A stretch of DNA of 64,000 nucleotides from Branchiibius cervicis (GTDB taxonomy: Bacteria; Actinomycetota; Actinomycetes; Actinomycetales; Dermatophilaceae): NCBI RefSeq assembly GCF_042661605.1, contig NZ_JBHSWJ010000002.1, positions 3,720,001-3,784,000 of the forward strand, given 5' to 3'. Positions 18,728 to 26,638 of the stretch are shown piece by piece. The translations under genes were made by a program, and so were the position numbers. Each line of letters starts with the position of its first letter. Within the stretch, counting starts at the first letter, position 1. The notes beneath the pieces were generated by a model. It saw only the letters and a program-made list of their open reading frames with translations, was not told the origin of the DNA and searched no databases.

Positions 18728-18752
18728 TATTATTACTGAACGAACGGTCTGT
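18728..18752 (+). promoter_or_regulatory. paaA promoter with PaaR-type operator
   Basis: TATTAT (18728-18733) as -10, followed after one base by ACTGAACGAACGGTCTGT (18735-18752), which matches the paaK operator in reverse orientation at 15 of 18 positions. The same order, -10 then operator, occurs at paaK. On the minus strand TAATAT lies just beyond the operator, so paaZ may be controlled from the same site. Confidence 0.78.
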
Positions 18753-18771
18753 AAATACACCAGGAGGTCCC

Positions 18772-19710
18772 GTGACCCTTGTCGAAGACACGTATCTCGA
18801 AGGTCACTTCGACGCTGTCATCGAGGCGAACGACCGCATCGAACCGCGGGACTGGATGCCGGAGAAGTACCGCGCCACCCTGGTCCGGCAGATCGCCCAG
18901 CACGCGCACTCCGAGATCATCGGCATGCAGCCGGAGGGCAACTGGATCACCCGTGCGCCGTCACTGCGCCGCAAGGCGATCCTGCTGGCCAAGGTGCAGG
19001 ACGAAGCGGGCCACGGGCTCTACCTCTACTCCGCGTGCGAGACCCTCGGGGTCTCCCGCAGCGAGCTGACCGAGCTGCTGCTGGCCGGCAAGCAGAAGTA
19101 CTCCTCGATCTTCAACTACCCCACGCTGTCCTACGCCGACGTGGGCACCATCGGCTGGCTGGTCGACGGCGCGGCCATCTGCAACCAGGTCCCGCTGTGC
19201 CGGACCTCCTTCGGCCCCTACGGCCGGGCGATGATCCGGATCTGCAAGGAAGAATCCTTCCACCAGCGCCAGGGCTTCGAGTTGCTGTCGACGATGATGC
19301 GCGGGACCGACGAGCAACGGGCGATGGTGCAGGAGTCGGTGGACCGATTCTGGTGGCCGGCGCTGATGATGTTCGGCCCGCCCGACGACGACTCGCCCAA
19401 CACCGCCCAGTCGATGGCCTGGGGGATCAAGCGCGACACCAACGACGACCTGCGGCAGAAGTTCGTCGATATGACCGTCCCCCAGGCGGAAGCGCTCGGC
19501 GTGACGCTTCCCGACCCGCAGCTGGTTTGGAACGAGCAGCGCGGCCACTACGACTTCGGCTCGCCCGACTGGGCCGAGTTCAAAGCGGTAGTCAAGGGCG
19601 AAGGCCCCTGCAACACGCAGCGATTGGCGCACCGGCAGCGCGCCCACGACGAGGGTGCGTGGGTGCGGGAAGCGGCGACGGCGTACGCCGAGAAGGGAGT
19701 TCGGGCATGA
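18772..19710 (+). CDS. paaA: 1,2-phenylacetyl-CoA epoxidase subunit A (catalytic)
   Basis: A 312-residue ferritin-like di-iron subunit that inserts oxygen into the ring of phenylacetyl-CoA. Iron-ligand motifs are KVQDEAGHGLYLYSACETL and CKEESFHQRQGFELL (ExxH pairs). The GTG at 18772 follows AGGAGG. It overlaps paaB by four bases and begins the operon paaABCDE-paaF-paaH-paaI. Confidence 0.96.
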   Translation: MTLVEDTYLEGHFDAVIEANDRIEPRDWMPEKYRATLVRQIAQHAHSEIIGMQPEGNWITRAPSLRRKAILLAKVQDEAGHGLYLYSACETLGVSRSELTELLLAGKQKYSSIFNYPTLSYADVGTIGWLVDGAAICNQVPLCRTSFGPYGRAMIRICKEESFHQRQGFELLSTMMRGTDEQRAMVQESVDRFWWPALMMFGPPDDDSPNTAQSMAWGIKRDTNDDLRQKFVDMTVPQAEALGVTLPDPQLVWNEQRGHYDFGSPDWAEFKAVVKGEGPCNTQRLAHRQRAHDEGAWVREAATAYAEKGVRA

Positions 19711-20009
19711 GCGCGTCCCTTGGAATGAATGCAGACTGGCCGCTGTACGAAGTCTTCGTCCGCGGCAAGCGCGGGCTGAACCACGTCCACGTCGGCTCGC
19801 TGCACGCGGCGGATGATGACATGGCGGTCCGGCATGCCCGCGATGTCTACACCCGGCGCAACGAGGGCGTCAGCATCTGGGTCGTGCGCTCGTCCGACAT
19901 CACCGCATCCAGCCCGGACGAGAAGGATCCGCTCTTCGCGCCGTCGGGGGACAAGGTCTACCGGCATCCGACCTTCTATGCCATCCCCGACAACGTCCCG
20001 CACATGTGA
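19707..20009 (+). CDS. paaB: 1,2-phenylacetyl-CoA epoxidase subunit B
   Basis: 100 residues, the normal PaaB size. YEVFVRGKRGLNHVHVGSLH and DPLFAPSGDKVYRHPTFY are characteristic of this small subunit, which bridges the PaaAC complexes. ATGA overlap with paaA. Confidence 0.95.
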   Translation: MSASLGMNADWPLYEVFVRGKRGLNHVHVGSLHAADDDMAVRHARDVYTRRNEGVSIWVVRSSDITASSPDEKDPLFAPSGDKVYRHPTFYAIPDNVPHM

Positions 20010-20019
20010 GGAGGCGCCC

Positions 20020-20931
20020 GTGAGCCACGATTCGATCTTTGACGGCTTCGCCGGGGGTGAGGACGCCAACTGGGCGTTCGGCACCGACTTCGAGGACCCG
20101 CTGGCCGGAGTGGACACCACTATCACTCCCGGTACGGACGCCGCCGCACTCGCGGTCTACTGCTTGATGCTCGGCGACGATGCGTTGGTCTACGCCAACC
20201 GGTTGTCCGAATGGGCCAGCAACGCTCCGGACCTCGAGGAGGACATCGCGTTGGCCAACACGGCACTGGACCTGCTGGGTCAGGCCCGGTTGTTGCTCGC
20301 GCGGGCCGCGCTCGCCGATCCGGGTGTCGTCCCGCGGCTACCCGACGGCTCGCCGGTGCCGGGAGAGGACGCCCTGGCGTTCTTCCGGGACGACGCCGGC
20401 TTCCGCAACGTGCGCTTCGTGGAACCCGACAACGGTGACTTCGCGGTCACGATCGTGCGGCTGTTCCTTTTCGCGACCTACCGCTTGGCGCTGCTGGACC
20501 GGTTGCGGCTGAGCAACGACCGGGTGCTTGCGGCCATCGCCGCCAAGGGCGTCAAAGAGGTCACGTATCACCGCGATTACGCAGCCCGCTGGTTGGTGAC
20601 CCTCGCGAAAGGCACCGATGAGTCACGCCGCCGCACCCAGGCCGGGTTGCGGGTCGTGCTGCCCTACTGGGCCGAGCTCTTCGACGATCACCCGGTCGAG
20701 ATCCTGATGGCCGAGCAAGGGGTGGGTGTGCTGCCCAGCACGCTGCGCGAGGAAGCCGATGACATTGTGGCGCAGGCGTTGTCGGCAGCCGACCTCGATC
20801 TGCCGGAGATGCCCCGCGTAGGCCCGGTGAACGGCGGCACCGGCCGGGACGGTCGACACACCGAGGCGCTGTCGCGAATGCTGGCCGAGATGCAGTCCGT
20901 CGCCCGGGCGCATCCGGCGGGACGATGGTGA
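20020..20931 (+). CDS. paaC: 1,2-phenylacetyl-CoA epoxidase subunit C (structural)
   Basis: 303 residues from a GTG at 20020 preceded by GAGGAGG. Ferritin-like subunit that forms the core heterodimer with PaaA. Motifs seen: EEDIALANTALDLLGQAR and VKEVTYHRDYAARWLVTLAK. The stop overlaps the paaD start. Confidence 0.94.
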   Translation: MSHDSIFDGFAGGEDANWAFGTDFEDPLAGVDTTITPGTDAAALAVYCLMLGDDALVYANRLSEWASNAPDLEEDIALANTALDLLGQARLLLARAALADPGVVPRLPDGSPVPGEDALAFFRDDAGFRNVRFVEPDNGDFAVTIVRLFLFATYRLALLDRLRLSNDRVLAAIAAKGVKEVTYHRDYAARWLVTLAKGTDESRRRTQAGLRVVLPYWAELFDDHPVEILMAEQGVGVLPSTLREEADDIVAQALSAADLDLPEMPRVGPVNGGTGRDGRHTEALSRMLAEMQSVARAHPAGRW

Positions 20932-21424
20932 CCACCGTGGCGACTGCCCGCGAAGTGGCGGCGGCCGTCACCGACCCGGAGTTGCCGATGCTGACCCTGG
21001 CCGACCTCGGCGTACTGCGCGATGTGACCGAAGGTGACGACGGCGTCACGGTCACCATCACGCCCACATATTCGGGGTGCCCGGCGATGGCCACCATGCG
21101 TGACGATCTGACGGCGGCGTTGCAGCGCAACGGTTTTCCGCACGTCCGGATCGCCGTGAGCTTGGAGCCGGCCTGGACCACCGACTGGATCTCCGAGAAG
21201 GGCCGGGCTGCCCTGGAAGAGCACGGGATCTCCGCGCCGGGGCCCGCCCCCGGCGTACCGGGCCAATTGCCTTGTCGTTGTTGCCAACCCGGCGTGCGGT
21301 GACCTGCCTGCGATGCGGGTCGCCGCGCACCGAGGTGACGTCGGAGTTCGGGCCGACCGCGTGCAAGGCGATCTACCGCTGCGCCGACTGCCTCGAACCG
21401 TTCGAACACGTGAAGGAGATCTGA
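20925..21424 (+). CDS. paaD: phenylacetate pathway iron-sulfur maturation protein, frameshifted
   Basis: About 166 residues after repair. The N-terminal DUF59/MIP18 domain reads VTDPELPMLTLADLGVL and CPAMATMRDDL. The C-terminal zinc-ribbon-like part (TCLRCGSPRTEVTSEFG, ACKAIYRCADCLEPF, HVKEI) is in another frame. One C added to the C5 run at 21247-21251 joins the two. PaaD is needed to mature the Fe-S cluster of the PaaE reductase. TGATG overlap with paaE. Confidence 0.9.
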
Positions 21425-22476
21425 TGGCCACCTTCCACGAGCTCAACGTCGCCAAGGTCGAGCGCCTCACCGACGACGCGGTCGCGGTGACCTTCGAGGT
21501 GCCGGACGACCTGCGCGAGCACTTCGACTTCGGCGCCGGGCAGTCGCTGACGCTGCGGCGCCTCATCGACGGTGCCGAGCAGCGGCGCTCATACTCCATC
21601 TGTGCTCCTGCGGGCAGCGCGCCGCGGGTCGGCGTGCGTGAGATCCCCGGCGGTGGCACCTTCTCCACCTGGCTGACCCGGGAGGTCCGGGTCGGTGACC
21701 GGGTCGAGGTCGGTACGCCGAGTGGCCGCTTCCGTGCGGACCCCGCCTCCGGGGGCCGGCACCTGTGCATCGCTGCGGGCTCGGGCATCACCCCGATGCT
21801 GTCGGTTGCGGCCACGGTGCTGACGCATCCCGAGGCGCAAGTGACGTTGCTCTACGGCAACCGGACCAGCGGCTCGGTGATGTTCGCCGAGGAGATCGCC
21901 GATCTGAAGGATCGCTATCCCGCACGGTTCGACGTGGTGCATGTGCTGTCGCGTGAGCCGCGGTCGGTCGATCTCTTCTCCGGCCGCCTGGACGCTGATC
22001 GACTGCGCCGGTTGTTGGAGCTGCAACCGATGGACGCGATCGATGACGTCTGGTTGTGCGGCCCCTTCGGGATGATCACAGATGCCCGAGAAGTGCTGCA
22101 GGAGAGAGGTTTCCCCGCTGAACGTGTGCACTTCGAGTTGTTCTACGTCGACGAGCCGCCGCCGGAGGTACACCGGGCCGAGGCCGCGCTCGACGGTGCG
22201 GTCAGCCAGGTCACCGTCACGCTGGACGGTCGGGAGACGCAGATCCCGATGTCGCGTGAGCACAGCATCCTCGACGGCGCGGCCACGTCGCGCAGTGACG
22301 TGCCGTTCGCCTGCAAGGGAGGGGTCTGCGGCACCTGCCGGGCGGTGGTGCGCGCGGGCGAGGTCGACATGCGCCGCAACTACGCCCTGGACGACTCCGA
22401 GGTGGCGGCCGGCTTCGTGCTCACCTGCCAGACCTACCCGGTCAGCGATGAGGTCAGTGTGGACTTCGATGCCTGA
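21424..22476 (+). CDS. paaE: 1,2-phenylacetyl-CoA epoxidase reductase subunit E
   Basis: 350 residues. FAD and NAD(P)H domains of the ferredoxin-reductase type (RRSYSICAP; IAAGSGITPMLSVAAT; LCGPFGMI) are followed by a plant-type 2Fe-2S domain with ligands in ACKGGVCGTCRAVV and LTCQTYP. It passes electrons from NADPH to the PaaA di-iron centre. The end overlaps paaF by eight bases. Confidence 0.95.
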   Translation: MATFHELNVAKVERLTDDAVAVTFEVPDDLREHFDFGAGQSLTLRRLIDGAEQRRSYSICAPAGSAPRVGVREIPGGGTFSTWLTREVRVGDRVEVGTPSGRFRADPASGGRHLCIAAGSGITPMLSVAATVLTHPEAQVTLLYGNRTSGSVMFAEEIADLKDRYPARFDVVHVLSREPRSVDLFSGRLDADRLRRLLELQPMDAIDDVWLCGPFGMITDAREVLQERGFPAERVHFELFYVDEPPPEVHRAEAALDGAVSQVTVTLDGRETQIPMSREHSILDGAATSRSDVPFACKGGVCGTCRAVVRAGEVDMRRNYALDDSEVAAGFVLTCQTYPVSDEVSVDFDA

Positions 22477-23209
22477 GCCGGTCCTGCTGGAGCAGTCCGG
22501 TGACCGGGTGGTCGTGCGGCTCAACCGTCCGCAGGCCCGCAACGCCATCGACCAGGAGATGGTCGACGCGCTGCACAGTGTCTGCGCCGGGTTGGAGGCC
22601 GATCCGCGGATCGCGCTCATCATCGGCGAGGGCGGCACGTTCGCGGCCGGGGCGGACATCGCGGCGCTGCGCGATCGGCGTCGTGCCGAGGCGCTGCGCG
22701 GGATCAACTCCGCGGTGTTCGATCGGATCCGCCGGCTGCCGATGCCGACCGTCGCGCTGATCGACGGCTACGCCCTGGGCGGCGGCGCCGAGCTCGCCTA
22801 CGCCTGCGACTTCCGGATCGGGACGCCGATGGTGAAAATCGGCAACCCCGAGACCGGGCTGGGCATCCTCGCCGCCGCAGGCGCCACGTGGCGGCTGGCG
22901 GAACTGGTCGGCGAACCGCTGGCCAAGGAGATCCTGCTGGCCGGTCGGGTACTGGGTGCCGACGAAGCGCTCGCCGTCCGCCTGGTGACCGAGGTGGTCG
23001 AGGCCGACGACCTGTTGCCGGCCGGTCACCGACTGGCCGACCGCATCGCCCGCAACGCGCCGCTGGCGGTCCAACTGACCAAACGGGTCTTCCATGCGCC
23101 GCGGGAGGCGCACCCGTTGATCGACGACATCGCCCAAGCGGTGCTGTTCGAGACGCAGGACAAACACGATCGGATGACGGCATTCCTGGAACGGAGGAAG
23201 ACATCGTGA
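22469..23209 (+). CDS. paaF: enoyl-CoA hydratase of the phenylacetate pathway
   Basis: 246 residues, crotonase fold. Both hydratase glutamates are present: in GYALGGGAELAYACDF and in KIGNPETGLGILAAAGATW. That fits 2,3-dehydroadipyl-CoA hydratase (PaaF) rather than the PaaG isomerase, which uses an Asp. The start at 22469 overlaps paaE; the stop overlaps the GTG of paaH. Confidence 0.85.
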   Translation: MPEPVLLEQSGDRVVVRLNRPQARNAIDQEMVDALHSVCAGLEADPRIALIIGEGGTFAAGADIAALRDRRRAEALRGINSAVFDRIRRLPMPTVALIDGYALGGGAELAYACDFRIGTPMVKIGNPETGLGILAAAGATWRLAELVGEPLAKEILLAGRVLGADEALAVRLVTEVVEADDLLPAGHRLADRIARNAPLAVQLTKRVFHAPREAHPLIDDIAQAVLFETQDKHDRMTAFLERRKTS

Positions 23210-24042
23210 AGGTCGGCGTCTACGGCGGCGGTCGGATGGGGGCCGGTATCGCGCACGCGTTCCTGCTGACCGGAGCCGAGGTGAGAGTCATCGAGGCGTC
23301 CGAGGAAGCCGCCCAGGCGGCGCGGGAGCGGGTGGCGGCCAGTCTGGCGAAAGCCGCTGCGCGGCAGGCTATTCCGGACGGCTCGTCACCGGAGGGCGCG
23401 CTGACGCGTCTGACAGTCGGCGATGACGCCACCGCGCTGCATGACGTCGAGGTCGTGGTCGAAGCAGTCCCGGAGGATACTGCGCTGAAAAAGACTGTGC
23501 TGCAGACCTGTTCGCAGCAAGCGCCGCATGCCTGGCTGGCCAGCAACACCAGTTCGCTGTCGATCTCCGAACTGGCGAAGACCCTGCCCAGGCCCGAGCG
23601 GTTGATCGGTCTGCACTTCTTCAACCCGGTGCCGGCGAGTGAGCTGGTGGAGATCGTCGTCGGCCGGGACACCGCGCCGGAACTGGTCGAGCTGGCACAG
23701 GGCTGGGTGAAGGACCTCGGCAAAACCGCTATCACCGTGCAGGATTCCCCGGGTTTCGCCAGTAGCCGGCTGGGTGTCTTCCTCGCACTGGAGGCGATGC
23801 GGATGGTGCAGGACGGCGTGGCCAGCGCCCAGGACGTCGACACCGCCATGACCCTGGGATACAAACATCCGACCGGACCGTTGCGCACCACCGACATCGT
23901 GGGGCTGGACGTGCGACTGGCGATCGCCGAGCACCTGGCCAGCGAGTTGGGCGACCGCTTCGAACCACCGCAGATCCTGCGGGACAAGGTCGCGGCCGGA
24001 GAGTTGGGCCGTAAGAGCGGTAAAGGGTTCTACCAATGGTGA
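23206..24042 (+). CDS. paaH: 3-hydroxyadipyl-CoA dehydrogenase
   Basis: 278 residues, one 3HCDH N-terminal NAD domain (VGVYGGGRMGAGIAHAFLL) and one C-terminal domain (NPVPASELVEIVVG; GYKHPTGPLRTTDIVGLD). Shorter than the E. coli PaaH, which has a duplicated C-terminal domain, but a normal length for actinobacterial homologues. Oxidises 3-hydroxyadipyl-CoA with NAD. GTGA overlap with paaF, seven-base overlap with paaI. Confidence 0.9.
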   Translation: MKVGVYGGGRMGAGIAHAFLLTGAEVRVIEASEEAAQAARERVAASLAKAAARQAIPDGSSPEGALTRLTVGDDATALHDVEVVVEAVPEDTALKKTVLQTCSQQAPHAWLASNTSSLSISELAKTLPRPERLIGLHFFNPVPASELVEIVVGRDTAPELVELAQGWVKDLGKTAITVQDSPGFASSRLGVFLALEAMRMVQDGVASAQDVDTAMTLGYKHPTGPLRTTDIVGLDVRLAIAEHLASELGDRFEPPQILRDKVAAGELGRKSGKGFYQW

Positions 24043-24470
24043 CCGACCCGCAGCAGATCGCGCAGTTGAGCACGCAGGAGATGTGGCGTACCGATGCCGC
24101 CAGCCAAGGTCTGGGCATGCAGCTGGTCGCCGTCGGACCAGGCACCGCCACCCTGCAGATGACGATCCGCGACGACATGGTCAACGGCTGGTCCATCGCA
24201 CACGGTGGATTCATCACCGCGCTGGCCGACTCCGCCTTCGCGGTGGCCTGCAATTCTCACGGTGTCGTGACTGTCGCGGCAAGCATCGACGTCACGTTCC
24301 TGGCCCCGGCGCACCGCGGTGACGTGCTCGTGGCCACCGCTACCGAGCGGGTCCGGAGCGGCCGCAACGGGATCTACGACGTCGATGTCACCCGCGACGG
24401 TGAGGTCATCGCCACGCTGCAGGGGCGCAGTCGTGCCACCTCGCGCACCAATCCGGCCGTTACGCCGTAA
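24036..24470 (+). CDS. paaI: hydroxyphenylacetyl-CoA thioesterase
   Basis: 144-residue hotdog-fold thioesterase. NGWSIAHGGFITALADSAFA holds the HGG loop and catalytic Asp of the PaaI group. It frees CoA from dead-end pathway intermediates. Last gene of the operon, converging with paaR (11-base overlap of the 3' ends). Confidence 0.92.
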   Translation: MVTDPQQIAQLSTQEMWRTDAASQGLGMQLVAVGPGTATLQMTIRDDMVNGWSIAHGGFITALADSAFAVACNSHGVVTVAASIDVTFLAPAHRGDVLVATATERVRSGRNGIYDVDVTRDGEVIATLQGRSRATSRTNPAVTP

Positions 24471-25056
24471 GCCCGTCGAACGCCGTACGCACCATGGCAT
24501 CGGCCAGCACGTCGGGTGAGGTGGGTCCGCCGGGTCGGTACCACTCGACCAGGGAGTTGACCATGCCGAAGAGGAGACGGCTGGCGACGACCGGATCGAT
24601 GTCGTCGCGCACGGCGCCTTCGGCGGCGGCCTGCGCGTAGAGCCCGGCGAGCTTCTCGTCCAGCGCACGTCGTCGGCGCAGCGCGTCCTGCTCGATGGGG
24701 CTGTTGCCGCGCACGCGCAGCAACAACGTGACGGCGGGCAGGTGCTCGGTCAGGATCAGGACCGAGTCGCGCACCACGGTGCGCAGCCGGTCGTACGCCG
24801 ATCCCTGGCTGACGCTGGCCGCCTCCACCGTCGCGGTGAGCTGTTCGAGCGCTTCGTCGAGGGCGGCTGCCAGCAGGTGCTCCTTGCTCGGGACGTGGTG
24901 GTAGATCGCGGACTTGACCACCCCCAGCTCGGCCGCGATGTCGCCGACGCTCGTGCCGTCGTACCCCTGGCGGTTGAACAGGTCGATCGCGCACCGCAGG
25001 ATGTCGCTCTGGTCGTAGCCGGGGCGACCGCGGCGGGGGCGGGTCGGTTGCGGCAT
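24460..25056 (-). CDS. paaR: TetR-family repressor of phenylacetate genes
   Basis: 198 residues. The HTH is at 30-60 (GYDGTSVGDIAAELGVVKSA then IYHHVPSKEHLL), the C-terminal domain is the larger TetR_C type. Location inside the cluster and the two matching palindromes before paaK and paaA make it the probable PaaR, releasing DNA on binding phenylacetyl-CoA. ATG at 25056 chosen because TACGTT lies seven bases upstream and the N terminus MPQPTRPRRGRPGY is a normal basic TetR leader. Confidence 0.85.
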   Translation of the reverse strand: MPQPTRPRRGRPGYDQSDILRCAIDLFNRQGYDGTSVGDIAAELGVVKSAIYHHVPSKEHLLAAALDEALEQLTATVEAASVSQGSAYDRLRTVVRDSVLILTEHLPAVTLLLRVRGNSPIEQDALRRRRALDEKLAGLYAQAAAEGAVRDDIDPVVASRLLFGMVNSLVEWYRPGGPTSPDVLADAMVRTAFDGLTA

Positions 25057-25063
25057 ACCTCGC

Positions 25064-25069
25064 AACGTA
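25064..25069 (-). promoter_or_regulatory. -10 hexamer TACGTT of leaderless paaR mRNA
   Basis: Seven bases before the paaR ATG. It lies back to back with the paaG promoter within a 34-base divergent gap, so the two transcripts compete for the same site. Confidence 0.5.
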
Positions 25070-25078
25070 GCCGATGGG

Positions 25079-25084
25079 TAGCCT
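25079..25084 (+). promoter_or_regulatory. -10 hexamer TAGCCT of leaderless paaG mRNA
   Basis: Six bases before the ATG at 25091. No PaaR-type operator is seen in this gap, unlike paaK and paaA. Confidence 0.5.
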
Positions 25085-25090
25085 GACGGC

Positions 25091-25867
25091 ATGAGCGAGC
25101 CAGTGAGTACGACGATCGACGGGTCCGTGGCGACCCTCACCCTCGGCCAACCGGCTCTGAACGTCGCCGTGAAAGAGGCGTTGCGGGATGCGCTCGCGGC
25201 GGTGGCGGCAGATCGATCCGTGCGTGCGGTCATCCTGACCGGCACCGGGAGCACCTTCTGCGTCGGACAGGACCTCGCCGAGCACGCCGCCAACCTCGAA
25301 TCGGCGCCCGAGCGCAGCCTGAACACCGTCGATGAGCACTACAACCCCATCGTGCGGTCGATCGTGTCGATGCCCAAGCCGGTGATCGCGGCGGTCAACG
25401 GCACGTGCGTGGGCGCGGGCTTCGGCTTCGCGCTCGCGTGTGACCTGATGGTGCTGTCCAACCAGGCCAAGCTCGGTACGGCCTTCACCGGCATCGGCCT
25501 GACGTGCGACTCAGGATTGTCGTGGACGTTGCAGCGGGCGGTGGGCCTGTCCCGCGCCCGCCGACTGGTCATGCTGCCGATGCCCTTCCCGGCGACCGAC
25601 GCCGTTGGGTGGGGGCTGGCCGCCGAGTTGGTGGCCCCCGACGAAGTGCTCTCAGTCGCCACCCAACTCGCGGTGGGGTTGGCGGCCGGCCCGACCGCGG
25701 CGTACGCCGAGTCCAAGGCTCTGCTGGACCACGCCGCCTCCTGCTCGCTGGACCAGGCGCTCGACGCCGAGGGTCCCGCCCAGCAACGGCTGGGTCTGAC
25801 CCAGGATCATCGGGGCGCCGTGAAGTCCTTCCTGGCCAAGGAAAAACCCCGGTTCACCGGTCACTGA
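25091..25867 (+). CDS. paaG: 1,2-epoxyphenylacetyl-CoA isomerase-like crotonase
   Basis: 258 residues. In GTCVGAGFGFALACDLMV the first hydratase Glu is Gly, while FTGIGLTCDSGLSWTLQRAV has Asp where E. coli PaaG uses its catalytic Asp. That pattern fits the ring-expanding isomerase PaaG rather than a hydratase. It stands alone on the far side of paaR, divergent from it, and completes the set of ring-cleaving enzymes. The coding region ends inside a terminator hairpin. Confidence 0.78.
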   Translation: MSEPVSTTIDGSVATLTLGQPALNVAVKEALRDALAAVAADRSVRAVILTGTGSTFCVGQDLAEHAANLESAPERSLNTVDEHYNPIVRSIVSMPKPVIAAVNGTCVGAGFGFALACDLMVLSNQAKLGTAFTGIGLTCDSGLSWTLQRAVGLSRARRLVMLPMPFPATDAVGWGLAAELVAPDEVLSVATQLAVGLAAGPTAAYAESKALLDHAASCSLDQALDAEGPAQQRLGLTQDHRGAVKSFLAKEKPRFTGH

Positions 25868-25881
25868 CCGATGAACCGGGG
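25847..25881 (+). terminator. strong hairpin terminator overlapping the paaG stop codon
   Basis: CCCCGGTTCA (25847-25856) pairs perfectly with TGAACCGGGG (25872-25881), extended inside by CGGT/ACCG after a single C-A mismatch. The paaG TGA (25865-25867) is in the loop. It separates two convergent genes and is likely to stop transcription from both sides. Confidence 0.8.
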
Positions 25882-25896
25882 TGTTCCCGGAGATGG

Positions 25897-26508
25897 TTAG
25901 AGGGTTCCCTTGATGGTCTGGTTGCCGAAGCGCAGACCGCGGATGATCTGCAGAACACCCATGACCACGAAGGTGATTCCGAGGATCAGCCAGATGATCG
26001 AGGCACCCGTGATGGGACCGATCAACAGGATGACGCCGGCCACGATGCTGATCAGGCCGTAGATGATTGCCCAGACCTTCGACGGTGCGTCGCCCAGGGT
26101 GACCAGGGTGGCGATGCCGTCGATGATCCAGGAGATACCGATGAAGAGGCCGACGACGAAAGCGAGCCCCACGGTCGCGCTGCCCAGGTGAGCCAGCGCC
26201 CAGATCCCGGCCCATGCGAACAACACCGCCACGATCGCGGCGATGACGCGGGCGCGTCCGGGTAGGCCCGGGGTCAGCGCGACTGCGGCGTTGCCCAGGG
26301 CGGTGAACAGCACACCGATCGCCAATAGCGCGGTGATGGCCTTGGCGGTGTGACCCGGCCAGATCAGGATCAGCAGTCCGATGACCAGGAGTACCGCGCC
26401 GGTCACCAGGAGGAACTGCTTGAAACGCTGGGCGACCGTGCGCTCCAGAGTGTTGGCATCGATCCGGAGACCGTAGTCGTCGGGATCGGAGGTCAGTGTT
26501 TCGCTCAT
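25897..26508 (-). CDS. HdeD-family (DUF308) membrane protein
   Basis: 203 residues with about six hydrophobic segments, e.g. FLLVTGAVLLVIGLLILI, AITALLAIGVLFTAL and FVVGLFIGISWIIDGIATLV. The G.SWIIDGI and GASIIWLILGI repeats are typical of DUF308/HdeD. E. coli HdeD takes part in acid resistance at high density; no such role can be assumed. The ATG at 26508 gives an N terminus (MSETLTSDPDDYGL) that is cytoplasmic. Divergent from znuA. Confidence 0.82.
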   Translation of the reverse strand: MSETLTSDPDDYGLRIDANTLERTVAQRFKQFLLVTGAVLLVIGLLILIWPGHTAKAITALLAIGVLFTALGNAAVALTPGLPGRARVIAAIVAVLFAWAGIWALAHLGSATVGLAFVVGLFIGISWIIDGIATLVTLGDAPSKVWAIIYGLISIVAGVILLIGPITGASIIWLILGITFVVMGVLQIIRGLRFGNQTIKGTL

Positions 26509-26614
26509 GTCAGCAGTATTGCGACTTTCCCGGGAAACAAACAGGTTTGAGCTGCGGCGCGGCACGTGTCGCGCGTAATTGTTCGGTTACTCGCCAGTTG
26601 GGTTGCTGATGCAA

Positions 26615-26631
26615 ATGAGAACCGTTATCGT
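26615..26631 (+). promoter_or_regulatory. Zur-like operator overlapping the znuA -10
   Basis: ATGAGAACCGTTATCGT matches its reverse complement at 12 of 17 positions and resembles Fur-family zinc boxes. It contains TATCGT (26626-26631) as a -10, seven bases before the ATG at 26639, so bound Zur would block a leaderless znuACB-zur transcript. The regulator is encoded as the last gene of the same operon. Confidence 0.68.
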
Positions 26632-26638
26632 TAATGTC

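Noticed and set aside
25091..25867. Generic enoyl-CoA hydratase
   Set aside because: The first catalytic Glu is missing and an Asp sits where PaaG isomerases have it, next to paaR, so PaaG is the better call.
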